A stretch of 29,991 bases of DNA from contig CAUGNQ010000022.1 of NCBI GenBank assembly GCA_959600835.1, positions 1-29,991 on the forward strand, written 5' to 3'. The notes under the pieces are model-generated. The model was not told the DNA's origin. It saw nothing but the letters and a program-made list of their open reading frames with translations, and made no database searches. This DNA comes from an uncultured Collinsella sp. GTDB lineage: Bacteria; Actinomycetota; Coriobacteriia; Coriobacteriales; Coriobacteriaceae. Every line of letters starts with the position of its first letter. Position 1 is the stretch's first letter. Positions 21,849-29,991 of the stretch are shown in pieces. The position numbers were made by a program, and so were the translations under genes.

Positions 21849-21857
21849 GATGCTCTC

Positions 21858-23207
21858 CTACTCCACAACATGGCCGATAAGCTCATAGCAGAAGCTATCG
21901 GTAAACTCGACCGTCAGAATATCGCCCACGGACGCCTCGCTGGCGTCCAAGTGCACCGCGCCATCGGAATCGGGCGCCTGGAACCAAGCATGGCCGATCA
22001 GCTCGGCGCCGTCCTCGGTCTCCTCGATGCCGTCGACGATCACCTGGGCGCGCTCGCCCACATGTGCGGCGGTGGCGGCAAAACCGAGCGACTCGGCCAG
22101 GTCCATGGCCTCCTGGGCGCGCTCGAGCTTGACCTCCTCATCGACCTGACCCTCCATCTTAGCGGCCAGGCTGCCCTCCTCCTGCGAGTAGGCAAAGACG
22201 CTCGTGTAGTCAAAGCCGACGGTGTCCATAAAGTCGATAAGGTCACGGAACTCGTCGTCGGTCTCGGTCGGGAAGCCGACCATGGCCGTGGAACGGATCA
22301 CGATGCCGGGGATACGCTCACGCAGATCGCGGAACAGGTCCTCGAGCTCCTGGCGCGAACCAGAACGGCGCATAGCCTTGAGGATGCGCGCGTCGCAGTG
22401 CTGCACGGGGATATCGATATAGGGCAGCACCTCGGGCGTATCACGAATCGTCTCGATAAGCTCGTCAGTCATGCCCTCGGGCTGCAGGTAGAGAACACGG
22501 ACCCAGACGTTGTGCGGGCGCACGGCCTCGGCTACGGCGCGCAGCAGCTGCGCCAGATTGCGCGGCGAGCCCTCGGCGACGTCACCATCCGCAAAGTCGG
22601 TGCCCCAGATGCCAGTGTCCTGGCCGATCAGCACGACCTCTCGCACGCCACCGGCAACCAAGTCGCGCACCTCGGAGATAATGCTCTCGGCATTTCGCGA
22701 ATGATAGCGACCGCGAATATAGGGAATCATGCAGAAGCTGCAGAAGCGGTTGCAGCCATCGGAAATCTTGACGTAGGCGACAGCGCCCTCGACGGTGCGC
22801 TTGACTTGCGGAATATAGGCGGCAATCTCGCGCTCGACGCCCAGCACGCCATCGATGACCGCCACGATGCCATCCTCCTCGTCGGCCTTCACAAAGGCAG
22901 CGACCTCGGGCAGCTCATCGGGCAGGTCGTCGCCATAGCGCGACGGCACACAGCCGCACATGACGATGGGGCAAGAACGAACGCCGTCCTGGACCTCGTT
23001 GGCGAGCTCGAGCGTGGTCTCGATGCTCTCGGACGTTGCGGAGGCGAGGAACGAGCATGTATTGACGATGGCGATATCGGCATCCTGTGGGTCGAATGCC
23101 TCCTCGTAGCCCGCGGCGGTCAAAAGAGAACGCATGCGGTCGGTGTCAACCTCGTTCTTAGCGCACCCGAGGGTGATGTAGAGCACGGAGCCCAACGGTG
23201 TATCCAT
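21858..23207 (-). CDS. rimO: Ribosomal protein S12 methylthiotransferase RimO
   Basis: Radical-SAM enzyme that adds a methylthio group to an Asp of ribosomal protein S12. The 449-residue product has auxiliary-cluster cysteines Cys15 (TLGCAKNEVD), Cys51 (NTCSFL) and Cys84 or Cys86 (MCGCVPSRY), and the radical-SAM triad Cys152, Cys156 and Cys159 in GCNRFCSFC. MVGFPTETDDEF follows, with a C-terminal TRAM domain. GCAKNEVD and the SDGCNRFCSFC context mark RimO rather than MiaB, which is encoded separately at 13869-15245. The ribosome site AAAGGA is 12 nt from the ATG, longer than usual. Confidence 0.96.
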   Translation of the reverse strand: MDTPLGSVLYITLGCAKNEVDTDRMRSLLTAAGYEEAFDPQDADIAIVNTCSFLASATSESIETTLELANEVQDGVRSCPIVMCGCVPSRYGDDLPDELPEVAAFVKADEEDGIVAVIDGVLGVEREIAAYIPQVKRTVEGAVAYVKISDGCNRFCSFCMIPYIRGRYHSRNAESIISEVRDLVAGGVREVVLIGQDTGIWGTDFADGDVAEGSPRNLAQLLRAVAEAVRPHNVWVRVLYLQPEGMTDELIETIRDTPEVLPYIDIPVQHCDARILKAMRRSGSRQELEDLFRDLRERIPGIVIRSTAMVGFPTETDDEFRDLIDFMDTVGFDYTSVFAYSQEEGSLAAKMEGQVDEEVKLERAQEAMDLAESLGFAATAAHVGERAQVIVDGIEETEDGAELIGHAWFQAPDSDGAVHLDASEASVGDILTVEFTDSFCYELIGHVVE

Positions 23208-23234
23208 GTTGGAGAGCAGTCCTTTCGAATGATA

Positions 23235-23732
23235 TTAGCGGTAGTTGGTGAACTGCAGCGGCTGGCCGTAGTCCTGGTCGCGCAGGAACTGGATCACGGT
23301 CTGCAACGCGTCCTTCGAAGCAGAGGAAACACGCAGCTTGTCAGCTTCGATGGTCACCTTGACCTTGAGCTTTTGGTCCTTGATGTCCTTGTTGATCTTC
23401 TTGGCGGTCGCCTGGTCGATACCCTCGACGATATGGCCGAGCACGCGCACGGTGCCGCCCGATGCCGCCTGCGGAGCATCCCACGAAACAGCCTTGAGGT
23501 CGATGCCGCGCTTGATGAGCTTGGAGCTCAGGACATCGATGATCTGCTTGGAGACAAAGTCGGCCGGGGCGTTGATCGTAAAGAGCTTGTCGCCCTTCGA
23601 AAGCTCAATCGTGGCGCCGGAATCCTTCAGGTCATAGCGCTGGGAAATCTCGCGCGTGGTCTGCTGGAAGGCGTTGTCGACCTCTTGCATATTGACCTCG
23701 GACACGACGTCGAAGCTGGAATCTTTAGCCAT
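23235..23732 (-). CDS. YajQ family nucleotide-binding protein
   Basis: Cytoplasmic protein of 165 residues in the YajQ (UPF0234) family, tandem RNA-binding-like folds reported to bind nucleotides and, in some bacteria, cyclic di-GMP. The opening DSSFDVVSEVNMQEVDNAFQQ, RYDLKDSGATIEL, and the ending VIQFLRDQDYGQPLQFTNYR are characteristic. Length is standard. GAAAGGAAAC precedes the ATG. It is expressed between rodZ and rimO with gaps of 26-27 nt. Its role in this organism is unknown. Confidence 0.93.
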   Translation of the reverse strand: MAKDSSFDVVSEVNMQEVDNAFQQTTREISQRYDLKDSGATIELSKGDKLFTINAPADFVSKQIIDVLSSKLIKRGIDLKAVSWDAPQAASGGTVRVLGHIVEGIDQATAKKINKDIKDQKLKVKVTIEADKLRVSSASKDALQTVIQFLRDQDYGQPLQFTNYR

Positions 23733-23758
23733 GATGTTTCCTTTCGCGTACGAGCGGC

Positions 23759-25270
23759 TTAATAGCTATCGTACGAATAGTCGGTAGAATCGGTGGGCGT
23801 CTGACCGTCAGTTGCGGCATCGGCGCCATCCGTGGACTGAGCATCGGTGCCGTCGGTGGTATCGGTACCGTCGGTGGTGTCGGCACCATCAGAACTTTCA
23901 CCATTCTCGGAATCAGTCGTCTCCTTCTTGGGAACGGTGATCGTCACACGCGCCACGCCCGAGGTCTTGGTATCGTAACGGACCTTTTCGCCGTTCTTGG
24001 TAACGGTGACATCGGAAGGCTTGGACGTGGTGATCTCGATCGAGGACTCGAGCGTGTACTCCTGCTCAAAGGGGCCAGTCGCCTGGGCGCCATAGACCGA
24101 CTTTCCGTCGACCTTGACCTCAATCCACGCGGTCTTTCCCTTGGCAACGGAGACCTTGACCTTCGTCACCTCGTTCTCTTCCTTTTTAGCCGTCGTCTTG
24201 GTGGCGTCCGAATCGGTCGACTCATCCGTCGCCTCATCAGTGTCTTCGTCCTCATCGACCGTTTCGGTCTTCTTGGAAGACTTCTTGGTCGTCGTCTTGG
24301 TAGCAGTGGGCGTCTCGGGCGTGGTCTCGGGCGTCGAAGATGCGCAGCCGCGCAGAAGTACCACGATGAGCACGATCAGCAGCAACGCCACGGCACCGAT
24401 ACCGGCGTAGACGATACGCGGATCGAGCCCGTTGTTTTGAGGAGCACGGGAACCGCCGCGTCCACGACTGGAACTGCTGCGGCCGCCTCCCTGAGGCATA
24501 CGGCCACGATTGCTATCGGAACGGCCGCAATAGCCACCCTGGCCCTGAAGGCTGCGCTGACCCGAGCGGGGCGCAAGTTCACCGCGGCCTTGATAGCCAC
24601 GCTGGCCCGCACGCGGAGCCGAAGAGCGCTGGCCATACGGCTGTGGTTGAGAGCGAAGACGCGGCGTCACCTGCGTGGTATCGGCGTCCGCATAGCCACT
24701 GCGAGAGCGTCCGGTGGAGATACCACGGTGACCGCGATCGGAATAGCCGCCGTCGCCGTAGCCGGCACGAGGGTCACGCGCCACGCCGCGGGCAGCGGGA
24801 AGTGCACGGTCCTCGGGCATAGGCGTACTGCGGAACCGGTCACGCTGCGAGCGAATCTCCTCGCCCGAACCCGTCTCGGTAATATAACCGGCCTGCTGAG
24901 GACGCTGTCCATAGCGAGTCGAACGACCGCCCTGAACCATCAGGAAGCGCCCGTTATCGACAGAGGAACGCGAATTGACGTAGCCGGCGGCGTCCTGGAA
25001 ACGACCGCCCTGCTGCGACGTCTCGCGTTCGTATGCCATCAGTTCGTCAAAGTAGGCATTGACGACCTCGCGCGGATTGAGGCCCAAAAAACGAGCATAG
25101 CTCGAAATCATGCCCTGCGCATAGCCGCGCGGCGGCATCGAAGCAAAGTTACCGGTCTCGAAAAACTCGATGATCTGCGGCCTGATTTTGATGGTGTTGG
25201 CGACCTGCTGAATGGAAAGGCCCATTCGGCGACGCTGCTCGAGCAGCATGTCACCAAAGCGTGCAGCCAT
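23759..25270 (-). CDS. rodZ: RodZ-like helix-turn-helix membrane protein
   Basis: Protein of 503 residues with a cytoplasmic Xre/HTH_25-type helix-turn-helix (about 1-75, RFGDMLLEQRRRMGLSIQQVANTIKI then PRGYAQGMISSYARFLGLNP). A long Arg/Gly/Ser-rich low-complexity stretch follows (about 80-280), then one transmembrane helix (about 286-308). The Thr/Lys/Glu/Asp-rich external region contains a DUF4115-like beta domain and a Thr-Asp-Gly-rich tail. RodZ links the MreB cytoskeleton to wall synthesis; whether this organism has MreB is not visible. The RG-rich segment is unusually long for RodZ and could bind nucleic acid or phase-separate. Its ATG overlaps the ftsK stop (TGATG). In mycobacteria the equivalent position near ftsK holds a clgR-type regulator, so a transcription factor is the main alternative. 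Confidence 0.8.
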   Translation of the reverse strand: MAARFGDMLLEQRRRMGLSIQQVANTIKIRPQIIEFFETGNFASMPPRGYAQGMISSYARFLGLNPREVVNAYFDELMAYERETSQQGGRFQDAAGYVNSRSSVDNGRFLMVQGGRSTRYGQRPQQAGYITETGSGEEIRSQRDRFRSTPMPEDRALPAARGVARDPRAGYGDGGYSDRGHRGISTGRSRSGYADADTTQVTPRLRSQPQPYGQRSSAPRAGQRGYQGRGELAPRSGQRSLQGQGGYCGRSDSNRGRMPQGGGRSSSSRGRGGSRAPQNNGLDPRIVYAGIGAVALLLIVLIVVLLRGCASSTPETTPETPTATKTTTKKSSKKTETVDEDEDTDEATDESTDSDATKTTAKKEENEVTKVKVSVAKGKTAWIEVKVDGKSVYGAQATGPFEQEYTLESSIEITTSKPSDVTVTKNGEKVRYDTKTSGVARVTITVPKKETTDSENGESSDGADTTDGTDTTDGTDAQSTDGADAATDGQTPTDSTDYSYDSY

Positions 25271-28050
25271 CAGAATCCTCCAAACTCACGATCTTCACGT
25301 GCCATCTCGGCATCGACAGATTCCAGCGCGGCAAGCCCCTCCTCGTCCAACAGGACCTCGCGCGGCTTGGAACCGTCGGGCGGGCCGACGACACCCTTTT
25401 CTTCCAGCATATCCATAATACGCCCGGCACGCGCATAGCCAACCTTCAGGCGGCGTTGCAGGCCAGATGTGGAGCCCAGCTGCGATTCCACCACAATATG
25501 GGCGGCTTCCCAAATGAGCGGATCATCGTCTTGCGGCTCGGCGACTCCGGTGCGGACAATGCCGCCGCCACCAGCCATGGACATGGAAGCGGGCGCCACG
25601 GCGGACAGAATCTCCTCGTGGTAGTCGGGCTCGCTCTGCGACTTGACGAACTCGACAATCTCGTTGATTTCGTCGTCCGAGACAAAGCAGCCCTGGATAC
25701 GGCGGGGCTTGCCCCAGTCGACCTTGGAGAACAGCATGTCGCCCAAACCGGTGAGCTTCTCGGCACCCATCTGGTCGATGATGACGCGCGAGTCGATGCC
25801 CGTGGCGACGTTAAAGGCGATGCGGTTGGTGATGTTGGCCTTGATGAGGCCCGTCACCACGTTGGAGCTGGGGCGCTGCGTGGCAACGATAAGGTGAATA
25901 CCGGCGGCGCGGCCCAGCTGTGCAATACGCACGATCGAGGCCTCGACATCCTTACCGGCGACCATCATCAGGTCAGAGAGCTCGTCAATGATAATGACCA
26001 GGTAGGGCATCTTTTGCGGCGGGTTGTCGTAATGCTCAAACTCGCCGGCGGCCTGCTTTTCGTTATAGGTCGAAATCTTACGCACGTTGAGACGCTCGAA
26101 GACCTTCAGGCGGCGCTCCATTTCGGACACGGCCCACTGCAGGGCGCTCGCGGCCTGCTTGGGCTCGGTCACCACGGGCACATAGAGATGCGGCAGACCG
26201 TTATAGCCCGCAAGCTCGACGCGCTTGGGGTCGACCATGATCAGGCGAACGTCCTCGGGAAGGGCGCGCATGAGCAAGGTCGTGATGATGGAATTGATCA
26301 TCACCGACTTACCAGAACCGGTCGTACCGGCGATCAACAGGTGAGGCATCTTGGCGAGGTCGGCGACGACCGGCGTGCCCTCGGCGTCACGGCCGATAGC
26401 GAGCTCGAGCGGACCGCCCTTCACATAGGGCAGCACGTCGCCCAGATTGACGTTCTGGCGCTTGCGGTTGGGAATCTCGATGCCCACGAGCGAGGTGCCG
26501 GGGATCGGGGCAAAGATACGCACCGACTGGGCAGCGAGCGAAAGCGCGATATCGTCCTCGAGGCTCGAGATTTTGCTCACACGCTCGCCCTCACCGGGCT
26601 GCAGCTTAAAGGTCGTCACCGTGGGGCCGGCGATCCAGCCGACCACGCGGGCACTGCGGCCAAACTCAAGCAAGGTGGATTGCAGTGACTCAGCGGTCTG
26701 CTCCAGCTCCTTGTCCGAAGACGCAGCGGAAGCCGACTGCGGGTTGGCATGCAGGATTTCGAGCGGCGGAAGCTTGAGGCCGTCCTCTTCTTCGCCCTCG
26801 GCGTCAGTTGCGGTGTCGCTCGCTCCCCCATTGTCAGCCGCAGCAGGAGCGGCAGAGGCCGTAGAGGTTGAGGCGTCAGCGACCTTGGGGTGCTTCAGGA
26901 AGTCGGGGATCTGGGGGGCGGCCGAGACGGGATTCACGGAAAACGGCGGCTCGGACTCGTCAACCTTGTCCAGATCGTCCTCCATCGAAAGCTGTCCGGT
27001 GACCTGGCCGCGCTTTGCATGGCGACGCGGCAGCAAAGTTGTCTTTGCGGTCTCAATCGGAGCCTCGTCGTCCTCGTCATCGCCCTCGGTGAGCTCAATC
27101 TCGCTATCGGACCAAGACGGGTCGGGCTCACTCGTATTGAGCTTGGGAACCGTCTTGCCCTTCTTGGCATGACGGCGCGGCAGCAGCGTGGTCTTGGCCC
27201 GCTCGGCTTCAACCGACTCGGATACGTCGACAAACGGGTCATCGTCCTCGTCGTCATCCAAAACCGGGTCGACATCGCCACCCATGACCGTGGTCACCGC
27301 GGCGTCAGTCCCCTTCTGGCGCAAAATGCTCAGGTGCGGACGAGCGACGCCGGGAACAGACAGGGCCTCTTCATCGCCCCACGGGCTCGCATTGACATCG
27401 GCACGTCGACGCTCGGCAAAATCGGCAGCGCGATCGCGTGCGGAGCGCAAAACGCCACCCACCGAAAAGCCGATAATGACCAAACCAACGACGACAAGCC
27501 CCAGCAAGACAACCATGGCGATAGGTTTACCCAAGGCGTTTTGCAAGGCACTTGCGATAAAGGCGCCAATGTAGCCGCCCGACACGGAAAGGTTCTGCGG
27601 CGTAAACATAAGGTCGCACGAATCGCTCGTGCCCGGCACCATCAGCGAAAGAATGGAGACGACGGCGATAAAGACCAAGGCGCCGCCCGCAACAGAGCGC
27701 ACGTTGAGCGGCGAGTCCTCACCCAAAAAGAGCGTGGCGGCAAACAGCAAGATGACGATCGGCAGCACGTAGGCGCCCAGACCAAAGCCCAGGTGGTAGA
27801 AACCGGCAACCGCAGCCGTCACGGGCGCTGTTGCCGGAGAGATCACGGCAATGAAGGACGCGATCGCCAAAACGGCGATGACCACACCGGCGATATCGCG
27901 ATTGGCCGAAGGCTCGACCAGGGGCTCAAACTCATCAAACTCGGACTCGTGGCCCTTATTGGCACGCAGATGGGAACCGGCACCCTTAGCAGATGCCGGT
28001 TGGTTATTGGCCTTATTGCCTTTGGCGTTTTTTGCAGATCCGCGCGCCAA
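25270..28050 (-). CDS. ftsK: DNA translocase FtsK/SpoIIIE
   Basis: Septal DNA pump of 926 residues that clears chromosomes from the closing septum and aids dimer resolution. In order: a basic N-terminus, about four membrane helices (about 50-210), an acidic disordered linker (about 230-440), the motor with Walker A GTTGSGKS (575-582) and Walker B RLIMVDPKRVEL, ATQRPSSNVVTGLIKANITNRIAF, and a C-terminal gamma winged helix (GLQRRLKVGYARAGRIMDMLEEKGVVGPPDGSKPREVL) that reads orienting sequences. The linker holds two copies of TTLLPRRHAK(K/R)G at 287-298 and 337-348. The start is TTG at 28050, 1 nt after the rnj stop, with GGAGG supplied by the last codons of rnj. Confidence 0.95.
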   Translation of the reverse strand: MARGSAKNAKGNKANNQPASAKGAGSHLRANKGHESEFDEFEPLVEPSANRDIAGVVIAVLAIASFIAVISPATAPVTAAVAGFYHLGFGLGAYVLPIVILLFAATLFLGEDSPLNVRSVAGGALVFIAVVSILSLMVPGTSDSCDLMFTPQNLSVSGGYIGAFIASALQNALGKPIAMVVLLGLVVVGLVIIGFSVGGVLRSARDRAADFAERRRADVNASPWGDEEALSVPGVARPHLSILRQKGTDAAVTTVMGGDVDPVLDDDEDDDPFVDVSESVEAERAKTTLLPRRHAKKGKTVPKLNTSEPDPSWSDSEIELTEGDDEDDEAPIETAKTTLLPRRHAKRGQVTGQLSMEDDLDKVDESEPPFSVNPVSAAPQIPDFLKHPKVADASTSTASAAPAAADNGGASDTATDAEGEEEDGLKLPPLEILHANPQSASAASSDKELEQTAESLQSTLLEFGRSARVVGWIAGPTVTTFKLQPGEGERVSKISSLEDDIALSLAAQSVRIFAPIPGTSLVGIEIPNRKRQNVNLGDVLPYVKGGPLELAIGRDAEGTPVVADLAKMPHLLIAGTTGSGKSVMINSIITTLLMRALPEDVRLIMVDPKRVELAGYNGLPHLYVPVVTEPKQAASALQWAVSEMERRLKVFERLNVRKISTYNEKQAAGEFEHYDNPPQKMPYLVIIIDELSDLMMVAGKDVEASIVRIAQLGRAAGIHLIVATQRPSSNVVTGLIKANITNRIAFNVATGIDSRVIIDQMGAEKLTGLGDMLFSKVDWGKPRRIQGCFVSDDEINEIVEFVKSQSEPDYHEEILSAVAPASMSMAGGGGIVRTGVAEPQDDDPLIWEAAHIVVESQLGSTSGLQRRLKVGYARAGRIMDMLEEKGVVGPPDGSKPREVLLDEEGLAALESVDAEMAREDREFGGF

Positions 28051-28051
28051 A

Positions 28052-29722
28052 CTAAACCTCCATGACGACCGGGATGATCATCGGACGGGTGCGCGTGCGG
28101 CTCCAGATAAAGTTAGAGAGCGAATCGCGCACGGCCTTGCGAATGGCATCGGAACCGCTGCTGGTAAAGCTAAACTTACCCTTCTCGATCGTCTTCATAA
28201 TGGACGCGGAGGCATCCTCGGAGAACTGGTCGTCGATGGCAAACGAGACGCCGCGGCCCGAGAACTCGATGGCCTCGATCTTCTTGTGTTTGAGGGAGAC
28301 GATGGCAACGGCCGTGACCATACCGTCGTTGGCGAGCTTCTGGCGATCGCGCAGGACGATGGGGTCGGTATCGCCGATACGCAGGCCGTCGACGTAAACG
28401 ACACCGGACTCGACGGGCGTACCGCGCTTGACGATACCACCGCGCATCTCGAGCGTGTCGCCGTTATCGAGGATAAAGATATGATCGTCCTTGATGCCCA
28501 TCTTGCGGGCCAGCTGCGCATGGGCGCGCAGATGCACGGCCTCACCGTGAACCGGCATAAAGTACGTGGGCTTGGCCATGGCCATCAGGAGCTTGAGCTC
28601 CTCCTGGCTACCGTGACCCGAGACGTGGACGAGAGCGCGGTTCTTATCCCACACGTCGCAGCCGAGCTTGGCCAGGCTGTTGACGACCTGCTGGACGGCC
28701 TTCTCGTTGCCAGGAACGGGAGTTGCCGAAAGGATAACGGTATCGCCCTCGTGGATGGAGAGCGTCTTGTGCTCGCCATTGGCCATGCGGGACAGGGCCG
28801 ACAGCGGCTCGCCCTGCGAACCGGTGCACATGACGACAATCTTATCGTCGGGCAGGTTATCGATATCGAAGGCATCGATGATATCGGCGTCATCGATGTT
28901 GAGGTAGCCCAGCTCACGCGCCACGCGGGTGTTCGTGAGCATGGAGCGACCGGTCACAACGACCTTACGGCCGCACTTGCGGGCGGCATCGCAGATCTGC
29001 TGCAGACGATGGATGTGGCTCGAGAACGACGCGACGAACACGCGACCCGGGGCGTTCTTGATGGCGTGCAACAGGTTGGGACCAACCTCGGCCTCGGACT
29101 TGGTAAAGCCGGGAACCGTGGCATTGGTGGAGTCGGAAAGCAGCAGGTCGATGCCCTGCTTGGCAAAACGGCTGATAGCGGCATAGTCGGGCGTGACGCC
29201 GTCGATGGGCGTCTGGTCGAGCTTAAAGTCGCCGGTGTGCATAACGGTGCCCTGGTTGGTGCGAATGAACACGCCCAGAGCGCCGGGGATGGAGTGCGTC
29301 ATCGAGAAGAAGTCGAGCGAGATGCCGCCGAGGTTGACATGGCTGCCGCCCTTGACCTCACGGAACTTGGGTGCGCGGATGCGGAACTCGGAGAGCTTGC
29401 CCTCGATAAAGCCGAGCGTCAGCTTGCTCGAGAAGATGGGCACCTTATTGTTGAGGTCCTGCAGCAGATACGGAAGCGAACCGGTGTGGTCCTCGTGGCC
29501 GTGGGTGACGATGATGCCGCGGAGCTTCTCCTCGTTCTCAAGAACATAGGTGTAGTCGGGAAGCACCAGGTCGATACCGGGCTGGGAGTCATCCGGGAAC
29601 ATGAGGCCAGCGTCGACGAGCACCATGTCGTCGCCGCACTCGAAGACCGTCATGTTCTTGCCGATGCCGTCAAGGCCGCCAAGCGGGATGATCTTCAAGG
29701 GAGATGATTTTTTAGCTGCCAT
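28052..29722 (-). CDS. rnj: Ribonuclease J
   Basis: Metallo-beta-lactamase/beta-CASP ribonuclease with 5'-3' exo- and endonuclease activity in RNA maturation and decay. The 556-residue product has PLGGLDGIGKNM, the metal motif HGHEDH (74-79), the later ligands in HTGDFKLD, SDSTNATVPGFTKSE, the beta-CASP stretch SFSSHIHRLQQI, and PVHGEAVHLRAHAQLA, then the C-terminal domain ending WSRTRTRPMIIPVVMEV. Length is typical. It is the first gene of the operon that runs to cinA. AAGGAAACC lies upstream of the ATG, after a leader of over 100 nt containing hairpins. In mycobacteria rnj also lies near ftsK and pgsA. Confidence 0.97.
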   Translation of the reverse strand: MAAKKSSPLKIIPLGGLDGIGKNMTVFECGDDMVLVDAGLMFPDDSQPGIDLVLPDYTYVLENEEKLRGIIVTHGHEDHTGSLPYLLQDLNNKVPIFSSKLTLGFIEGKLSEFRIRAPKFREVKGGSHVNLGGISLDFFSMTHSIPGALGVFIRTNQGTVMHTGDFKLDQTPIDGVTPDYAAISRFAKQGIDLLLSDSTNATVPGFTKSEAEVGPNLLHAIKNAPGRVFVASFSSHIHRLQQICDAARKCGRKVVVTGRSMLTNTRVARELGYLNIDDADIIDAFDIDNLPDDKIVVMCTGSQGEPLSALSRMANGEHKTLSIHEGDTVILSATPVPGNEKAVQQVVNSLAKLGCDVWDKNRALVHVSGHGSQEELKLLMAMAKPTYFMPVHGEAVHLRAHAQLARKMGIKDDHIFILDNGDTLEMRGGIVKRGTPVESGVVYVDGLRIGDTDPIVLRDRQKLANDGMVTAVAIVSLKHKKIEAIEFSGRGVSFAIDDQFSEDASASIMKTIEKGKFSFTSSGSDAIRKAVRDSLSNFIWSRTRTRPMIIPVVMEV

Positions 29723-29810
29723 AGGTTAGTGTGGTTTCCTTTCTTCGAAACGGGTCTGGAACAACCGACGGGGCGCTTCTGGCAAACCGACCGCCGGGAA
29801 CGTACAAACA

Positions 29811-29830
29811 TGCATCGCAGAGTCGATGCA
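29811..29830 (-). promoter_or_regulatory. Small hairpin in the rnj leader
   Basis: TGCATCG (29811-29817) pairs with CGATGCA (29824-29830) on a 6-nt loop, about 90 nt before the rnj start. RNase J could act on its own leader, but this is conjecture. Confidence 0.3.
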
Positions 29831-29883
29831 ATAACCACAGTATGATACCCATTTGCCCACCAACAGACCACCCATGCATCAAA

Positions 29884-29925
29884 GCCCCATCCAAACCGGT
29901 CTATCCCGCCGGTTTCCCGTGGGGC
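29884..29925 (-). terminator. Two-part hairpin, possible terminator of the gene upstream of rnj
   Basis: GCCCCA (29884-29889) pairs with TGGGGC (29920-29925), and inside it AAACCGG (29893-29899) pairs with CCGGTTT (29909-29915). On the minus strand TTTGATG follows. The T-tract is short, so attenuation or a structural role is possible. Confidence 0.4.
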
Positions 29926-29967
29926 GGGCACTGATGAAGTTTCCTGCTCTACAGTCCTGCTCACGAC

Positions 29968-29990
29968 GGAGGCCACATTAAGTGGCCTCC
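29968..29990. terminator. Hairpin at window end, possible terminator
   Basis: A perfect 9-bp stem GGAGGCCAC/GTGGCCTCC encloses a 5-nt ATTAA loop. The plus-strand tail starts with T and is then cut off by the window edge, so I cannot tell which direction it serves. The minus-strand tail is not T-rich. Confidence 0.5.
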
Positions 29991-29991
29991 T

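Larger units (their letters stand above)
29723..29991 (-). other. Upstream region of rnj, non-coding
   Basis: This 269-nt stretch has no convincing gene. It carries three hairpins, listed separately, and presumably the rnj promoter. TATCAT and CATACT around 29841-29850 (minus strand) are possible -10 elements, but I found no well-spaced -35. Confidence 0.45.

Noticed and set aside
20721..23762. Open frame of 1013 codons on the plus strand, opposite cinA, pgsA, rimO and yajQ
   Set aside because: It is the mirror of four well-supported minus-strand genes. Its translation is rich in His, Arg, Gly and Asp without family motifs, and crosses their gaps. High GC and codon bias explain the absence of stops.
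25261..29707. Several long plus-strand frames opposite ftsK and rnj
   Set aside because: These are antisense shadows of strongly conserved genes with complete catalytic motifs on the minus strand.

Overview
The window looks like chromosomal DNA from a Coriobacterium, most likely Collinsella or a close relative. This rests on moderately high GC, dense short-spaced operons, a GarA/FtsR-type actinobacterial pair, and an actinobacterial gene order (RNase J, ftsK, pgsA, recA-recX, miaB, miaA, hflX, lexA, LysM protein, nrdR) that contains a Firmicutes-like segment (rny, spoVS, miaB). The genus is inferred from gene content and order; no database search was run. Almost all of the window is core chromosome. 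I see no tRNA, rRNA, CRISPR array, prophage or insertion sequence.

Left part (1-8.4 kb). A plus-strand cluster encodes a CDP-alcohol phosphatidyltransferase, a GarA/OdhI-like FHA protein, an FtsR-like MerR regulator, adenine phosphoribosyltransferase and a secreted NlpC/P60 peptidoglycan hydrolase. Next comes a convergent pair, a DegV protein and a DUF1836 putative regulator. Their promoters share a long near-identical operator-like sequence, so they look like a small dedicated regulatory circuit. Thioredoxin reductase and a UgtP/MGDG-synthase-like glycosyltransferase follow, divergently arranged.

Middle (8.4-11.7 kb). A 393-bp non-coding stretch between convergent genes carries two related REP-like palindromes in opposite orientation around a terminator. 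Then come nrdR-dut, and the SOS hub: a LysM membrane protein (candidate division inhibitor) divergent from lexA, with three LexA boxes spaced exactly 28 bp apart. lexA is coupled by a TAATG overlap to a DUF1624 membrane acyltransferase-like gene.

Right part (11.7-30 kb), all on the minus strand, in three transcription units read right to left. (1) rnj-ftsK-rodZ-yajQ-rimO-pgsA-cinA covers RNA decay, chromosome segregation, cell shape, ribosome modification and phospholipid synthesis, and ends at a UUCG-loop terminator. (2) recA-recX has a LexA box inside its promoter spacer and an 11-bp-period repeat upstream. (3) rny, a GHKL-ATPase gene, spoVS, miaB, miaA and hflX start from a strong sigma-A-like promoter; miaB-miaA-hflX are joined by TAATG overlaps.

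The most promising less-described elements are the DUF1836/DegV operator pair, the REP-like palindromes, the hairpin that buries the nrdR start codon, the GHKL-ATPase between rny and spoVS, and the SOS-linked DUF1624 gene.
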